64,000 nucleotides of DNA from Pseudomonas sp. IPO3778. GTDB lineage: Bacteria; Pseudomonadota; Gammaproteobacteria; Pseudomonadales; Pseudomonadaceae. Of the stretch, positions 1 to 11,240 are shown piece after piece. The stretch's first letter is position 1; each line of letters begins with the position of its first letter. The notes beneath the pieces are model-generated. The model saw only the letters and a list, made by a program, of their open reading frames with translations, made no database searches and had not been told where the DNA came from. The position numbers and the translations under genes are program-made. The stretch covers positions 124,001 to 188,000 of the forward strand of contig NZ_JACARC010000030.1 of NCBI RefSeq assembly GCF_013386825.1. The letters run 5' to 3'.

Positions 1-2632
1 TGTGCGCCGTCAGCGCCACGATCGGCGTGCGAATGCGCTGGTTGCTGACTTCCCATGCCCGCAGTTGCTGGGTGGCGGAGAAACCGTCGAGGATCGGCAT
101 TTCACAATCCATCAACACCAGGTCGTAGCGCTGGGTCTTCATCGCCTGCAGGGCTTCTTCGCCGTTGCTGGCGGTGTCGGGCTGCAGGTTGAGCTTGCCG
201 AGCATGCCGCGAATCACCTTGGTGGAGATACTGTTGTCTTCCGCCACCAGAATCTTGAAATCACTCGGCACCGTCACGGGAACGGGGGCGCTGATCGCTG
301 CCTGGCGAGGCTGCACGGTGCCCTTGCTGCGTTGGGTCAGTTCGTCGGCGAGCGTGGTCTTGAGGGTATAGCCGGCCACAGGCTTGGCGAGGATGCGTTT
401 GATCCCGCAGTTGCGCGCGATGATCTTGCTCGGCGCATTGCTGATGCCGGTGAGCATGATCAGCAAAATGTCGTGGTTCAGGCTCGGGTCTTCCTTGATC
501 TTCGCCGCCAGTTGCATACCGGTCATGCCGGGCATGTTCTGGTCCAGCAGCACCACGTCGAAATAATCCCGCAGGTGCGCCTTGGTGCGCAGCAGGGCCA
601 ACGCCTCCTTGCCCGATGGCACCGCGCTCACGTTCAGGCCCCACGCCGTGCATTGCTGCACCAGCACTTTGCGGCAGGTGTCGTTGTCGTCCACCACCAG
701 CACGCGGGCGCCCTTGAGCGGGCCGTCGAGGTCGGAGGTCGGATGCTCCAGGCGTTCCGGGTCCAGCGGTAAGGTCAGCCACAGGGTGCTGCCCTGTTGG
801 CTGCCGCTCTTGATGCCGAACTCGCCGTTCATCAACAGGATCAACTGGCGGGCGATGACCAGGCCCAGATGGCCGCTCAAGCGGGTGGCAGACAGGAAGT
901 TCTTGCTGTGCAACTCGCTGTGCAGCAGGGCGTCGCGCTCGGCGGGCTCCATCGGCAGGCCGCTGTCTTGCACGGCAATGCGCAGGCGCGGTTTGCTGCT
1001 GCGCTCGTCCAGCGCCACCACGATCAGCACTTCGCCTTCATCAGTTTTTTGCAGGGCGTTTTCCAGCAGGCTCAACAGCGCCTGGCGCAGGCGCGTCGGG
1101 TCGCCGCTGATCACCCGTGGCACTTGTGGCTGGATAAAGCTGATCAGCTCGACATTCTGCTGTTCGGCCTTGGCGCGGAAAATACTCAGGCAGTCTTCGA
1201 TCAACGCGTTGAGGTCGAATTGCACGTCGTCCAGCTCGATCTGCCCGGATTCGAGCTTGGAGATGTCGAGAATCTCGTTGATCAGGGTGAGCAGTTCATT
1301 GCCGGCGCTATGAATGGTTTGCACGTAGTCCCGTTGCTTGACCGACAGCGGCGTACCCAGCAGCAGTTCGGTCATGCCCAGCACGCCGTTCATGGGGGTG
1401 CGGATTTCGTGGCTGATCTTCGCCAGGAACTCGGCCTTGGCGGCGATTTCGGCATTGCTGGCCGCCAGGTCGCGACTGAGGCTGAAGTTGTCTTCAGTGA
1501 TAGCGCGTTGGCGTTCGCCCAACGCCAGGCTCATCAACAGGCCGCTGAGGCAGATAAAACCGAGCAAGGTGACGATCAAGCCTTGGGGCGCCACCAGTGT
1601 CAGGCCCAGCAAGGCCGGCAGGATGATCAGCGTGCCAATGTTGAAGATCACCATCGCCAGCATGAACAGGCGCGCCGGGCGATAACCTTTTTGCCAGTGA
1701 TAGGCCGAGACGAACAGCATGCTCAGGCCGGCCAGCGCCACCAGGGCGTAGGTGATGATGTTCAGGGGCAGCGTATTGACGAACAGCAGCAACAGCCCGA
1801 CCAGGACGATCAGCAGGATATCGGCCATCAACAGCTTGTTCAGCGGGTGCGGGCCCAGGGGGGCAAAGAAACGGTAAGCGAACATCAGCCCGCACGGTGC
1901 CGTCAGCAGCAGGGCGAGGTAGGCGCCGGGGGTTTGTACCGCGTGCCAGTTCGGCAGCCACGGCCCCACCACGTTGAGCAACAGCGCCAGGCTGAGCATC
2001 AACAGCACTTCGCAGGCGGCGAGCCACAGGCTGCTGCGGGAGCGATGGTAGGCGTAGCGGGTCAGGTTGTGCAGGATCAGCATCACCAGGCAGCCGAACA
2101 GCAGCCCGTAGATCAGTGTCTGGTTCTGGTTGGCCGCAGCCAGTACCGCGGGCTCCAGGGTGATGTACGGGCGCAGCTCATGTTCCGAGACCATGCGCAG
2201 GTACACGTCCAGCGGCTTCTGGCTTTGGGGCATCGGCAGCATGAAGTCGCTGCTGGGCAGCGGGCGCTCGGCCTGGGGCTGGCGGGTGCCGGTGGCTTGC
2301 TGCTCCACCAGGGTGTCGCCGTCGAGCACGTACAGGTTCAGGTGTGACAGGTCGGGGGCGAATACTCGCAGCACTTGCTCGTGCTTGCCGGGTTGCAGCC
2401 TGAAGCGTACCCACAACGCACCGTCCGGCTGCGCGGCGGTAATCCGGTCCAGTTCGATGGGGCTGAATTGATTGATATAGCGGGGCGAGCGGATATCGCT
2501 CAGTTGCAGATCGGCCTGTTCATCAAGCAATACCGCCCAGCCACTGCCTTGTGCGGCGGCCTGGGCCGGAAGCAAGCAGAGCAAGGTCAGCAGACTGACA
2601 GTGAAACCTATGGCGATCCTGAGCCAGCGCAC
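1..2632 (-). CDS. retS: RetS hybrid sensor kinase (3' end missing)
   Basis: Inner-membrane hybrid kinase that in Pseudomonas restrains GacS and so controls the switch between acute and biofilm programmes. 877 codons are visible; the rest of the last receiver lies beyond the left edge. The GTG at 2632 is preceded by GAAGGG and opens a signal peptide ([23 protein letters not shown]), followed by a periplasmic sensor and a 7TM (7TMR-DISM) region. The H-box [10 protein letters not shown] puts the phosphate-accepting His near residue 408. Two receivers follow, with Asp near 697 (LLDQNMPG) and 842 (LMDCEMP). Position next to purD matches retS in P. aeruginosa. The family and location agree, so the name is fairly safe. 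Confidence 0.9.
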   Translation of the reverse strand, partial: MRWLRIAIGFTVSLLTLLCLLPAQAAAQGSGWAVLLDEQADLQLSDIRSPRYINQFSPIELDRITAAQPDGALWVRFRLQPGKHEQVLRVFAPDLSHLNLYVLDGDTLVEQQATGTRQPQAERPLPSSDFMLPMPQSQKPLDVYLRMVSEHELRPYITLEPAVLAAANQNQTLIYGLLFGCLVMLILHNLTRYAYHRSRSSLWLAACEVLLMLSLALLLNVVGPWLPNWHAVQTPGAYLALLLTAPCGLMFAYRFFAPLGPHPLNKLLMADILLIVLVGLLLLFVNTLPLNIITYALVALAGLSMLFVSAYHWQKGYRPARLFMLAMVIFNIGTLIILPALLGLTLVAPQGLIVTLLGFICLSGLLMSLALGERQRAITEDNFSLSRDLAASNAEIAAKAEFLAKISHEIRTPMNGVLGMTELLLGTPLSVKQRDYVQTIHSAGNELLTLINEILDISKLESGQIELDDVQFDLNALIEDCLSIFRAKAEQQNVELISFIQPQVPRVISGDPTRLRQALLSLLENALQKTDEGEVLIVVALDERSSKPRLRIAVQDSGLPMEPAERDALLHSELHSKNFLSATRLSGHLGLVIARQLILLMNGEFGIKSGSQQGSTLWLTLPLDPERLEHPTSDLDGPLKGARVLVVDDNDTCRKVLVQQCTAWGLNVSAVPSGKEALALLRTKAHLRDYFDVVLLDQNMPGMTGMQLAAKIKEDPSLNHDILLIMLTGISNAPSKIIARNCGIKRILAKPVAGYTLKTTLADELTQRSKGTVQPRQAAISAPVPVTVPSDFKILVAEDNSISTKVIRGMLGKLNLQPDTASNGEEALQAMKTQRYDLVLMDCEMPILDGFSATQQLRAWEVSNQRIRTPIVALTAH

Positions 2633-2734
2633 GGCGAAATCCCTTCGTAGGTTGATGCATGGGTATAACTATGCGCGGGGCCACAAGAGTAGGGCAAGGG
2701 CCAAGGGCCCCTGCCTAACCGAACGGATAGCTGT

Positions 2735-4027
2735 TTACTGACTTTCGCCACGCTCACGGGCAATGGCGCGGTAGCCAATGTCAGTGCGGTAGAAGCAGCC
2801 CTTCCAGTCGATCTTCGCCGCCAGCTTGTAAGCCTGTTGCTGGGCGGCATCTACGCTGCTGCCCATGGCGGTTGCGCACAATACGCGGCCACCGGCAGTG
2901 ACGACCTTGCCATCCTTGAGCGCGGTGCCCGCGTGGAACACCTTGCCTTCCAGCGTAGCAGCCCCGTCCAGACCTTCAATCACATCGCCCTTGGCGTAGT
3001 CGGCCGGGTAGCCGCCGGCAGCCAGCACGATGCCGACGCTTGGGCGCGGGTCCCACTGGGCTTCGACTTTGTCGAGCGCCTGGGCCAGCGCGGCTTCCAC
3101 CAGCAGTACCAGGCTCGATTGCAGGCGCAGCATCACCGGTTGGGTTTCCGGGTCGCCGAAGCGGCAGTTGAACTCGATGACTTTCGGGTTACCGGCCTTG
3201 TCGATCATCAAACCGGCGTACAGGAAGCCGGTGTACACGTTGCCTTCGTCCGCCATGCCGCGCACGGTTGGCCAGATCACCAGGTCCATCACGCGTTTGT
3301 GCACGTCGGCGGTGACCACTGGGGCCGGGGAGTAGGCACCCATGCCGCCGGTGTTCGGGCCGCTGTCGCCGTCGCCGACGCGTTTGTGGTCCTGGCTGGT
3401 GGCCATCGGCAGCACGTTCTTGCCGTCGACCATCACGATGAAGCTGGCTTCTTCGCCGTCGAGGAATTCTTCGATCACCACGCGGGAACCGGCTTCACCG
3501 AAAGCATTGCCGGCGAGCATGTCGCGCACGGCGTCTTCGGCCTCACTCAGGGTCATCGCAACGATCACGCCTTTACCGGCGGCCAGGCCGTCGGCCTTGA
3601 TCACGATCGGTGCACCGACCTCACGCAGGTAAGCCAGGGCCGGCTCGATCTCGGTGAAGTTCTGGTAGTCGGCGGTCGGGATCTTGTGGCGCGCCAGGAA
3701 ATCCTTGGTGAAGGCTTTCGAGCCTTCCAGCTGGGCGGCGCCGGCGGTTGGGCCGAAGCAGTCCAGGCCACGGCTGCGGAACAGGTCCACAACGCCGGCC
3801 ACCAAGGGCACTTCCGGACCGACGATGGTCAGGGAAACGTTTTTCTCGGCAAAGTCCGCCAGCTGCTCAAGGGCCAGAACGTCGATGGCGACGTTTTCGC
3901 ACTTGGCTTCAATGGCGGTGCCGGCGTTGCCGGGTGCAACGAACACTTTCTGGACGCGTGGGTCCTGGGCAACTTTCCAGGCCAGGGCGTGTTCACGGCC
4001 ACCGCTGCCAATGATCAAAACATTCAT
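2735..4027 (-). CDS. purD: phosphoribosylamine-glycine ligase
   Basis: GAR synthetase, the second step of de novo purine synthesis: joins glycine to phosphoribosylamine with ATP. 430 residues, the usual PurD length. The N-terminal Rossmann segment MNVLIIGSGGREHALAWK and the ATP-grasp signature EFNCRFGDPETQ identify it. I chose the ATG at 4027; the frame is open up to 4195, but that extension would translate the REP palindromes upstream. It lies downstream of purH on the same strand and about 100 bases before retS. Confidence 0.96.
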   Translation of the reverse strand: MNVLIIGSGGREHALAWKVAQDPRVQKVFVAPGNAGTAIEAKCENVAIDVLALEQLADFAEKNVSLTIVGPEVPLVAGVVDLFRSRGLDCFGPTAGAAQLEGSKAFTKDFLARHKIPTADYQNFTEIEPALAYLREVGAPIVIKADGLAAGKGVIVAMTLSEAEDAVRDMLAGNAFGEAGSRVVIEEFLDGEEASFIVMVDGKNVLPMATSQDHKRVGDGDSGPNTGGMGAYSPAPVVTADVHKRVMDLVIWPTVRGMADEGNVYTGFLYAGLMIDKAGNPKVIEFNCRFGDPETQPVMLRLQSSLVLLVEAALAQALDKVEAQWDPRPSVGIVLAAGGYPADYAKGDVIEGLDGAATLEGKVFHAGTALKDGKVVTAGGRVLCATAMGSSVDAAQQQAYKLAAKIDWKGCFYRTDIGYRAIARERGESQ

Positions 4028-4069
4028 TTCAAAAACCTCAAATTCTGTAAGGCGCCGCTGGAGCGCTTT

Positions 4070-4199
4070 AATGTGGAGCCGGACTCTTGTGGCGAGGGAG
4101 CTTGCTCCCGTTCGACAGCGCAGCTGGAGCCCGCTTTTGGGGGCGCTTCGCACCCCAGCGGGAGCAAGCTCCCTCGCCACAAAACCGGCTCCCACATTT
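4070..4199. repeat. REPIN (GAGGGAGC-type inverted REP pair)
   Basis: Two REP arms in inverted orientation, 4087-4110 and 4159-4182, carrying GCGAGGGAGCTTGCTCCCG and its complement. Outer arms AATGTGGAGCCGG and CCGGCTCCCACATT extend the dyad. It fills the purH-purD gap. This arm type differs from the other REPs in the window. Confidence 0.85.
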
Positions 4200-4212
4200 C
4201 GATCAAGTTGGA

Positions 4213-5820
4213 TCAGTGACGGAAGTGGCGCATGCCAGTGAAGACCATGGCGATGCCGGCTTCATCAGCCGCTGCAATCACTTCAGCGTCACGCATCGAG
4301 CCGCCCGGCTGGATCACGGCGGTCACACCGGCTTTCGCGGCATTGTCCAGGCCATCACGGAACGGGAAGAAGGCATCGGATGCCATCACCGAGCCCTGCA
4401 CCTGCAAACCGGCATGTTCCGCCTTGATCGCTGCGATACGGGCCGAGTTCACGCGGCTCATCTGGCCGGCGCCGACACCGATGGTCTGGCGGTTCTTGGC
4501 GTAGACGATGGCGTTGGACTTAACGTACTTGGCGACTTTCCAGGCGAAGATCAGGTCGTTGATTTCCTGTTCGGTCGGCGCGCGTTGGGTCACCACTTTC
4601 AGGTCGTCACTGCCGATCATGCCGATGTCGCGGCTCTGTACCAGCAAGCCGCCATTGACGCGCTTGTAGTCCCAGGCGGCGGCACGGTCAGCCGACCACT
4701 CGCCGCAGGCCAGCAGGCGCACATTGGCCTTGGCGGCAACGATGGCGCGAGCTCCTTCGCTGACGGACGGGGCAATGATCACTTCAACGAACTGACGCTC
4801 GACGATCGCCTTGGCGGTCTCGGCATCCAGTTCACGGTTGAAGGCGATGATGCCGCCGAAGGCCGACTCGGTGTCGGTGGCGTAGGCCAGTTCGTACGCC
4901 TGGCGGATACCGCCTTCAGCGTCGGGGCTCACGGCCACGCCGCACGGGTTGGCGTGCTTGACGATCACGCAGGCGGGCTTGACGAAGCTCTTCACACATT
5001 CCAGCGCGGCGTCGGTGTCGGCCACGTTGTTGTAGGAAAGCTCTTTGCCTTGCAGTTGGGTCGCGGTGGCGATGCCCACTTCGGCCGGTTTGGCTTCCAC
5101 GTAGAACGCCGCGCTCTGGTGCGGGTTCTCGCCGTAGCGCATTTCCTGGGCCTTGATGAACTGGCTGTTGAAGGTGCGCGGGAACTGGCTGCGACCTTCT
5201 GTGCTGAGGGTTTCAGCGGCCTGGTTCACGGTGCCCATGTAGTTGGCGATCATGCCGTCGTAGGCGGCGGTGTGTTCGAAGGCCTTGAGCATCAGGTCGA
5301 AGCGCTGGGCGTAGGTCAGGCCGCCGGCTTTCAGGCTTTCCAGCACGTTGGCGTAGTCGCTGGCGTTCACCACGATGGCCACGTCTTTGTGGTTTTTGGC
5401 TGCCGAGCGAACCATGGTCGGGCCGCCGATATCGATGTTTTCGATGGCGGTCGGCAGGTCGCAACCTGGCTTGTTGATGGTGGCTTCGAACGGGTACAGG
5501 TTAACGGCCACCAGGTCGATCGGCTTGATGCCGTGTTCGGTCATGATGGCGTCGTCGATACCGCGACGACCAAGGATCCCGCCGTGGATTTTCGGGTGCA
5601 GGGTCTTGACCCGACCGTCCATCATTTCTGCGAAGCCGGTGTAGTCCGCCACTTCCACTGCGGCCACGCCGTTGTCCTGCAGCAGTTTGAAGGTCCCGCC
5701 GGTGGAGAGAATCTCCACGCCCAGGGCTTCCAGCTCCCGGGCGAATTCGAGGATCCCGGTCTTGTCGGAGACACTGATCAAGGCACGGCGGATCGGCAGG
5801 CGGGTAGTCTGGTCGGTCAT
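4213..5820 (-). CDS. purH: bifunctional AICAR formyltransferase / IMP cyclohydrolase
   Basis: Catalyses the last two steps to IMP. 535 residues, the normal PurH length. The N-terminal MGS-like cyclohydrolase domain begins [17 protein letters not shown] and carries LSTGGT. The transformylase domain contains the KHANPCGVA catalytic motif. The start at 5820 ([12 protein letters not shown]) has GGAA just upstream; a 5853 start would add an unconserved stretch that runs into the fis terminator. It is followed by a REPIN and purD. Confidence 0.96.
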   Translation of the reverse strand: MTDQTTRLPIRRALISVSDKTGILEFARELEALGVEILSTGGTFKLLQDNGVAAVEVADYTGFAEMMDGRVKTLHPKIHGGILGRRGIDDAIMTEHGIKPIDLVAVNLYPFEATINKPGCDLPTAIENIDIGGPTMVRSAAKNHKDVAIVVNASDYANVLESLKAGGLTYAQRFDLMLKAFEHTAAYDGMIANYMGTVNQAAETLSTEGRSQFPRTFNSQFIKAQEMRYGENPHQSAAFYVEAKPAEVGIATATQLQGKELSYNNVADTDAALECVKSFVKPACVIVKHANPCGVAVSPDAEGGIRQAYELAYATDTESAFGGIIAFNRELDAETAKAIVERQFVEVIIAPSVSEGARAIVAAKANVRLLACGEWSADRAAAWDYKRVNGGLLVQSRDIGMIGSDDLKVVTQRAPTEQEINDLIFAWKVAKYVKSNAIVYAKNRQTIGVGAGQMSRVNSARIAAIKAEHAGLQVQGSVMASDAFFPFRDGLDNAAKAGVTAVIQPGGSMRDAEVIAAADEAGIAMVFTGMRHFRH

Positions 5821-5851
5821 TTCAATTTCCATCAAAAGCAAAGGAGTCAGC

Positions 5852-5884
5852 AAAAAAGGCGTCCGTTTTTACGCGGGCGCCTTT
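5852..5884 (-). terminator. rho-independent terminator after fis
   Basis: Read on the minus strand, an 11-bp stem (arms 5855-5865 and 5874-5884, one G-T pair) is followed by a run of six T. It lies between the fis stop and the purH start, so it ends the dusB-fis transcript and separates purH. Confidence 0.85.
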
Positions 5885-5901
5885 CTGGTTTGATTGAATG
5901 C

Positions 5902-6222
5902 TTACAGCAAATCGTACTGCTTGAGTTTCTTGCGCAGCGTGCCACGGTTCAGGCCGAGCAGCTCACTGGCCTTGGTCTGGTTGCCCTTGACGTAGTTCAT
6001 CACGCTTTCGAGCAACGGGGCCTCGACTTCGGAGAGCACCAGGTTGTACACGTCCGTGACGGCAGCGCCCTCAAGGTGGGCGAAATAATTGTGCAGCGCC
6101 TTCTCGACACTCCCGCGAAGGGTCTGGCCTTCTTCGCTCGGCGTGTTGAGGTGCTGTTTCAAATTGACGTTGTCGCTCACGGGTGTTGTTCCACTCACTA
6201 AAGTCTCGGTCATCATCGTCAT
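5902..6222 (-). CDS. fis: Fis nucleoid-associated DNA-binding protein
   Basis: Small DNA-bending protein that shapes the nucleoid and modulates rRNA, recombination and many promoters. 106 residues, slightly longer than the 98-residue enterobacterial Fis. The C-terminal helix-turn-helix is clear ([20 protein letters not shown]), as is the FAHLEG...[15 protein letters not shown] core. Its ATG overlaps the dusB stop by four bases (ATGA), the usual dusB-fis operon with translational coupling. A strong terminator follows. Confidence 0.96.
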   Translation of the reverse strand: MTMMTETLVSGTTPVSDNVNLKQHLNTPSEEGQTLRGSVEKALHNYFAHLEGAAVTDVYNLVLSEVEAPLLESVMNYVKGNQTKASELLGLNRGTLRKKLKQYDLL

Positions 6223-7232
6223 GCGGCCACCCCTTCTCCGTCCCCTGTCACCAGGCTCTTGTAACGCTCGCAGAAGAACTCACGAACGTTGGCGCACTGT
6301 GCTTCCGTATCATCCAAACGATTGAAGTGGGCGCGAAACTCCCTGGCGCCCGGCAAGGTTGCGAGATACCAGCCCACATGCTTGCGAGCAATGCGTACTC
6401 CCATCACGTCTCCATAGAAGGCGTGCAGGGCGGCCAGATGCTCTAGCAGAATACGTTCCACCTCGATCAACTCCGGTGCCGGCAAGGTTTCGCCGGTACG
6501 CAGAAAATGGTCGATCTCACGAAAAATCCACGGCCGCCCCTGGGCAGCCCGGCCAATCAACAGGCCATCGGCACCGGTCGCGTGCAGTACGCGCCGGGCT
6601 TTCTCGGCTGAATCGATATCGCCATTGGCAAAGACGGGAATCGACACCGCCTGCTTGATCGCGGCGATGGTGTCGTACTCGGCTTCACCGGTGTAAAGGT
6701 CGGCGCGGGTGCGGCCATGCACCGCCAGCGCTGTAATGCCCGCCTGCTCGGCGATCTTCGCCACCGTCAGGCCATTCTTGTTGTCCCGGTCCCAACCGGT
6801 GCGGATCTTCAGGGTGACCGGCACATCCACTGCAGCGACTACGGCATGCAGGATCTCGCTCACCAACTGCTCATCCTTCAACAGGGCGGAGCCTGCGGCC
6901 TTGTTGCAGACCTTCTTGGCCGGGCAACCCATGTTGATGTCAATAATCTGCGCCCCCAACTCCACGTTGGCCCGGGCCGCATCCGCCAGCATTTGCGCAT
7001 CACCGCCGGCGATCTGTACCGAGCGGGGCTCGGGATCACCTTCATGGATCATGCGCATCCGCGATTTGCGGGTGTTCCACAAGCTCATGTCGCTGGTAAC
7101 CATTTCCGAGACTACAAGCCCTGCGCCCAATCGTTTGCAAAGCTGACGAAAGGGCTGGTCGGTGACGCCCGCCATGGGGGCGAGGATCAAGCCGTTGTGC
7201 AATGTGTATGGGCCGATGCGTACCGCCGACAT
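6219..7232 (-). CDS. dusB: tRNA-dihydrouridine synthase B
   Basis: FMN-dependent enzyme that reduces uridines in the D-loop of tRNA. 337 residues. The N-terminus has [22 protein letters not shown], the active-site segment is [13 protein letters not shown] with the catalytic Cys, and [14 protein letters not shown] is the flavin phosphate-binding part. It is the first gene of the dusB-fis pair and overlaps fis by four bases. Confidence 0.96.
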   Translation of the reverse strand: MSAVRIGPYTLHNGLILAPMAGVTDQPFRQLCKRLGAGLVVSEMVTSDMSLWNTRKSRMRMIHEGDPEPRSVQIAGGDAQMLADAARANVELGAQIIDINMGCPAKKVCNKAAGSALLKDEQLVSEILHAVVAAVDVPVTLKIRTGWDRDNKNGLTVAKIAEQAGITALAVHGRTRADLYTGEAEYDTIAAIKQAVSIPVFANGDIDSAEKARRVLHATGADGLLIGRAAQGRPWIFREIDHFLRTGETLPAPELIEVERILLEHLAALHAFYGDVMGVRIARKHVGWYLATLPGAREFRAHFNRLDDTEAQCANVREFFCERYKSLVTGDGEGVAA

Positions 7233-7417
7233 AGGACTTCCCTGTTGTGGGGCCGGATCATTAGAGTTCGAAAAAGGGTTGGCATGATACCCGCTCTCGA
7301 TGACTGGATAAAGGCTGAATTGGATAAAATCTGAACAGTTACTTTCTTATCGCCGCCGGTTTGGTCGAAGGCGGTGCAGTCAATAATCTGCCGTCAAACC
7401 CCGGCCCATGCGCCGGT

Positions 7418-8680
7418 TCACTCGGGAGAGTGGAAGCTCAGGCTGTAATTCACTGCTTTGTTGCCCGGGTCGAGAATGTCCAGGGCAATGTGGATCGGCG
7501 TCTGGGAGGGCATCTCGGTCTGGCCGGCCAGCTCGCCGCTGAGGTATTCGGCGGGCTTGAAGCGACGACTGGCGATCATATTCCCGTTCATGTCCGCGAA
7601 GCGTAGCTCCAGCAGCGGGAACGGTTGGGAGAATGTCGCGCGGTTATAGATGATCGCGTCCACCACCAGGGCGCCGGCAAATTCCGGGTGGCTGCGCACC
7701 ACCAGGTTGCTGCTCTTAATGTGGGCGATATCGACCCGTGATGGCACCGTGCAGCCCAGTGTTGGGCACAGTTCCTGGAACCACGGGCGATAGGCATCCT
7801 GGCGTGCCAGGTCGTCGAATTGGTAAGCGACGTACTGTCCCGCCAGGCCGGCGGCGGCCAGCAGCACCAACAACCCCCAGAACAGGCGGCGGCCCCAGCC
7901 GGAGGCGCGCTTCTGGGAATACAGGTGCAGTGGGTCGTCTTCCAGGTCCTGCAGCATGTCGTCGTGAGCGCTGGCCTCGGGGCGAGGGCGCTTGCGTTTT
8001 GGCTGCGGGCGCTCCGGTTGCCGGGGTTCCGGCTCGACGGTTTCGGCGGTTACCGGCGGGTCGAGGTCGTCATCGGCAAGGCGGCTGTGGAGTGCAGGCT
8101 CGTCGTCAGGCTCAACGGCTTCAAACGACATCGACGGCTCGGTGCGCTTGGGTTTGCCCGGAGTTGCCTTGGCCGGTTGCGGTGGCTCGTCGGCGGGTTG
8201 CGGGGCTTGCTCCCGTTCATCGCGCGGCTCACTGAACAGGCTGGCGGCCCATTGCTCTTCCTCGGCTTTGGCCGTGTCACGGCTGGCGTTGAGGGTGTCT
8301 TCCTTTTGCCGACGGTCGGCGCCCTGTTGGCGACGGTCTGCACCCAGGGGCTGGGTGTGTTGAATCTCGCGACGTTCCAGCTTGGCCAGTTCTTCGTCAA
8401 GGTCCAGGTTGTCCAGGTCCAGCTCTTCGGCGGTCCATTGTTTCTGGCTGATGGCCCGCGGTGCTTCGGGTGGCGGTTCTGCCGCCGCCGGTGGCTCTGC
8501 CACAGGCGATGCCTGGGGCGCGGGCGCACTGGCGCGCTGCTCCAGTAATTGGCGCGCGGCATTGAACACTTGCAGGCATGAGCCACAGCGCACCACGCCA
8601 CGGGCCACGCTCAATTGAGCATGGCTGACGCGAAAGCGTGCTTGGCAATGTGGGCACTGGGTGACGAAACTGTCGGTCAT
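7418..8680 (-). CDS. zinc-ribbon DUF3426 membrane protein
   Basis: 420 residues from the ATG at 8680; a TTG at 8701 would add seven residues. The N-terminus is an MJ0042-type zinc ribbon with Cys 9, 12, 32 and 35. A long charged, low-complexity middle follows (with ADRRQQGADRRQ and many E/P runs). One transmembrane helix lies near residues 265-287 (LFWGLLVLLAAAGLAGQYVAY), and a C-terminal DUF3426 domain should lie outside the cytoplasm. Conserved between prmA and dusB in Pseudomonas. The function is unknown; the architecture suggests a zinc finger inside the cell linked to a periplasmic domain. Confidence 0.85.
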   Translation of the reverse strand: MTDSFVTQCPHCQARFRVSHAQLSVARGVVRCGSCLQVFNAARQLLEQRASAPAPQASPVAEPPAAAEPPPEAPRAISQKQWTAEELDLDNLDLDEELAKLERREIQHTQPLGADRRQQGADRRQKEDTLNASRDTAKAEEEQWAASLFSEPRDEREQAPQPADEPPQPAKATPGKPKRTEPSMSFEAVEPDDEPALHSRLADDDLDPPVTAETVEPEPRQPERPQPKRKRPRPEASAHDDMLQDLEDDPLHLYSQKRASGWGRRLFWGLLVLLAAAGLAGQYVAYQFDDLARQDAYRPWFQELCPTLGCTVPSRVDIAHIKSSNLVVRSHPEFAGALVVDAIIYNRATFSQPFPLLELRFADMNGNMIASRRFKPAEYLSGELAGQTEMPSQTPIHIALDILDPGNKAVNYSLSFHSPE

Positions 8681-8710
8681 GCGGCCATCCGATTCATGCA
8701 AGCGCTCATT

Positions 8711-9589
8711 CTAGCGCCGACGACCGCTGATGCGTACCCAGCCATCGCGGTTGGCGATCGGATCCAGCTCGAAATCCTGGGCATAGGCGGCGGCAACGTC
8801 TTCGCCTTGTTCGGCGAGGATGCCCGACAGCGCCAGGCGGCCGCCCGGCTTGACCAGGCTCGACAGCTGCGGCGCCAGCGAAACCAGTGGCCCGGCGAGG
8901 ATGTTGGCCACCAGCACGTCGGCCTGTACCTGGGGCAATTGCTCCGGCAGGTACAGCGGGAATTTCTCTTCAGCGATGTGATTGCGCCCGGCGTTATCGC
9001 GGGAGGCTTCCAGGGCCTGCACGTCGATATCGGTACCGACGGCTTCCTTGGCGCCCAGCAGCAGGGCGGCGATGGCCAGAATCCCCGAGCCGCAGCCGAA
9101 GTCCAGCACGTTGCAGCCGTGCAGGTCCTGGCCGTCGAGCCATTCCAGGCACAGGGCCGTGGTGGGGTGGGTGCCGGTGCCGAACGCCAGGCCCGGGTCC
9201 AGCAGCAGGTTCACCGCGTCAGGCTCGGGAGCCGCGTGCCAGCTCGGCACGATCCACAGGCGCTGGCCGAAGCGCATTGGCTGGAAGTTATCCATCCAGC
9301 TGCGTTCCCAGTCCTGGTCTTCGATGATTTCGCTGTGATGCTCCGGCAGTGGGCCGCCGGTGAGCAGTTCCAGATGGGCCAACACGCTGGCGGCATCGGT
9401 GCCGTCTTCGAACAGGGCCAGCAGGTGGGTGTGGGACCACAGCGGGGTGGTGTTGAGCTCGGGTTCGAAGATCGGCTGGTCTTCGGCGTCCATGAAGGTT
9501 ACCGACACCGCGCCCACTTCGAGGAACGCGTCTTCGTAGGTTTCGGCTTGTTCTGGGCTGATGGCGAGACGGACTTGCAGCCAAGGCAT
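8711..9589 (-). CDS. prmA: ribosomal protein L11 methyltransferase
   Basis: SAM-dependent enzyme that trimethylates ribosomal protein L11. 292 residues from the ATG at 9589 ([16 protein letters not shown]), the usual length. Motif I is [20 protein letters not shown], preceded by [15 protein letters not shown], the PrmA-specific segment before the SAM site. The frame upstream to 9646 lacks conserved sequence. The DUF3426 gene follows 30 bases later on the same strand. Confidence 0.95.
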   Translation of the reverse strand: MPWLQVRLAISPEQAETYEDAFLEVGAVSVTFMDAEDQPIFEPELNTTPLWSHTHLLALFEDGTDAASVLAHLELLTGGPLPEHHSEIIEDQDWERSWMDNFQPMRFGQRLWIVPSWHAAPEPDAVNLLLDPGLAFGTGTHPTTALCLEWLDGQDLHGCNVLDFGCGSGILAIAALLLGAKEAVGTDIDVQALEASRDNAGRNHIAEEKFPLYLPEQLPQVQADVLVANILAGPLVSLAPQLSSLVKPGGRLALSGILAEQGEDVAAAYAQDFELDPIANRDGWVRISGRRR

Positions 9590-9697
9590 GGCGGGCACCT
9601 TTGAAAAAATGAGTGTGCAGCAGGGTAGGGCTGCGAAAGCGCGCAAGTTTACGCGAGCGGCGGGCAGAAGACGACACCACTGACTGAACGCAGGCTA

Positions 9698-9788
9698 AAT
9701 GTGGGAGCTGGCTTGCCTGCGATAACGGAGTGTCAGCGGAGCATTACCTCACTGACCCACCGCCATCGCAGGCAAGCCAGCTCCCACA
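9698..9788. repeat. REPIN (GTGGGAGCTGGCTTGCC type)
   Basis: Inverted pair of REP arms, 9698-9724 and 9761-9787, with core GTGGGAGCTGGCTTGCCTGC and its complement. It lies in the gap between accC and prmA. Confidence 0.88.
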
Positions 9789-9813
9789 GGGTTTTGTGGT
9801 GTTTTTTGTATCC

Positions 9814-9843
9814 CACAAACAACAAAGCCGCCCGAAGGCGGCT
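9814..9843 (-). terminator. terminator of the accB-accC operon
   Basis: On the minus strand AGCCGCC-TTCG-GGCGGCT (9843-9826) forms a stable UUCG tetraloop hairpin followed by TTGTTGTTTG. It starts 21 bases after the accC stop. Confidence 0.85.
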
Positions 9844-9864
9844 GTGTTGGGTGGATCACTTCGC

Positions 9865-11223
9865 TTACTGATTAGCCAGCTTGTGTTCCAGGTAGTGAAT
9901 GTTCACACCACCTTCGCAGAAGCCTTCATCGCGAACCAGATCCCGATGCAACGGGATGTTGGTCTTGATGCCGTCTACCACGATTTCGTCCAGGGCATTG
10001 CGCATGCGTGCCATGGCTTCATCGCGAGTCGAGCCCCAGGTGATCAGCTTGCCGATCAGGGAGTCGTAGTTCGACGGAACCTTGTAGCCGCTGTACAGGT
10101 GGGAATCGACGCGAACGCCGTTGCCGCCTGGTGCATGGAAGTGCTTGACCATGCCTGGGCTCGGGATAAAGGTTTTCGGGTCTTCGGCGTTGATCCGGCA
10201 CTCCAGGGAGTGGCCGTGGATCTTCACATCATCCTGGGTAAACGACAGCGTGTTGCCAGCGGCGATGCTCAGCATCTCCTTGACGATGTCGATGCCGGTG
10301 ACCATTTCCGATACCGGGTGCTCTACCTGCACACGAGTGTTCATCTCGATGAAGTAGAAGCGGCCGTTCTCGTACAGGAACTCGAAAGTGCCTGCGCCAC
10401 GGTAGTTGATGTCGATGCACGCCTTGACGCAACGCGCCAGAACTTCGGCACGGGCGGTTTCATCCAGGCCCGGTGCCGGTGCTTCTTCAAGCACCTTCTG
10501 GTGGCGACGCTGCAACGAGCAGTCACGATCGCCCAGGTGAATCGCGTGACCCTGGCCATCGGAAAGCACCTGGACTTCCACGTGACGTGGGTTGGTCAGG
10601 TATTTTTCGAGGTAGACCATCGGGTTGCTGAACCAGGCGCCCGCTTCTTCGCGAGTCTGCTTGGCCGCTTCGATCAGGTCTTCTTCCTTGTGCACAACGC
10701 GCATGCCGCGACCACCGCCGCCGCCAGCGGCCTTGATGATCACCGGGTAACCGACTTCGCGACCAATGCGCAGAGCGGTTTCCGGGTCTTCAGGCAACGG
10801 GCCGTCGGAGCCGGGCACGGTTGGCACGCCGGCGGCGATCATGGCGTGCTTGGCCGATACCTTGTCGCCCATCAGGCGAATGGTGTCGGCTTTCGGACCG
10901 ATGAAGGCAAAACCGGATTTTTCCACCTGTTCGGCGAAATCGGCGTTTTCCGCGAGGAAACCGTAGCCTGGGTGAATGGCGGTGGCGCCGGTCACTTCAG
11001 CGGCCGCGATGATCGCCGGGATGTGCAGGTAAGACAGGTTGGCAGGCGCCGGGCCGATGCAAACTGTCTCGTCCGCCAGACCCAAGTGCATCAGCTCTTT
11101 GTCGGCAGTCGAGTACACCGCGACGGTCTTGATGCCCATTTCCTTGCACGCGCGCAGGATCCGCAGGGCGATTTCGCCGCGGTTGGCGATCAGGACTTTT
11201 TCCAGCTTCGCAGGTTTCAACAT
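9865..11223 (-). CDS. accC: biotin carboxylase of acetyl-CoA carboxylase
   Basis: ATP-grasp subunit that carboxylates the biotin on AccB, the first committed step of fatty-acid synthesis. 452 residues from the ATG at 11223 ([19 protein letters not shown]). The glycine-rich ATP loop [11 protein letters not shown] and the [12 protein letters not shown] segment are typical. It lies 17 bases after accB, with a terminator behind it. A start at 11244 would overlap the end of accB and looks less likely. Confidence 0.97.
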   Translation of the reverse strand: MLKPAKLEKVLIANRGEIALRILRACKEMGIKTVAVYSTADKELMHLGLADETVCIGPAPANLSYLHIPAIIAAAEVTGATAIHPGYGFLAENADFAEQVEKSGFAFIGPKADTIRLMGDKVSAKHAMIAAGVPTVPGSDGPLPEDPETALRIGREVGYPVIIKAAGGGGGRGMRVVHKEEDLIEAAKQTREEAGAWFSNPMVYLEKYLTNPRHVEVQVLSDGQGHAIHLGDRDCSLQRRHQKVLEEAPAPGLDETARAEVLARCVKACIDINYRGAGTFEFLYENGRFYFIEMNTRVQVEHPVSEMVTGIDIVKEMLSIAAGNTLSFTQDDVKIHGHSLECRINAEDPKTFIPSPGMVKHFHAPGGNGVRVDSHLYSGYKVPSNYDSLIGKLITWGSTRDEAMARMRNALDEIVVDGIKTNIPLHRDLVRDEGFCEGGVNIHYLEHKLANQ

Positions 11224-11240
11224 CGTTGGCTCTCCGCGGT

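Noticed and set aside
797..2347. 516-codon plus-strand frame
   Set aside because: Gln/His/Ala-rich product typical of the antisense of a GC-rich gene; the minus strand there encodes the RetS kinase with intact motifs.
4028..4195. N-terminal extension of purD
   Set aside because: It would translate the REPIN; the conserved protein starts at 4027.
4087..6201. 704-codon plus-strand frame across purH and fis
   Set aside because: Antisense shadow of purH and fis, crossing a terminator and a REPIN.
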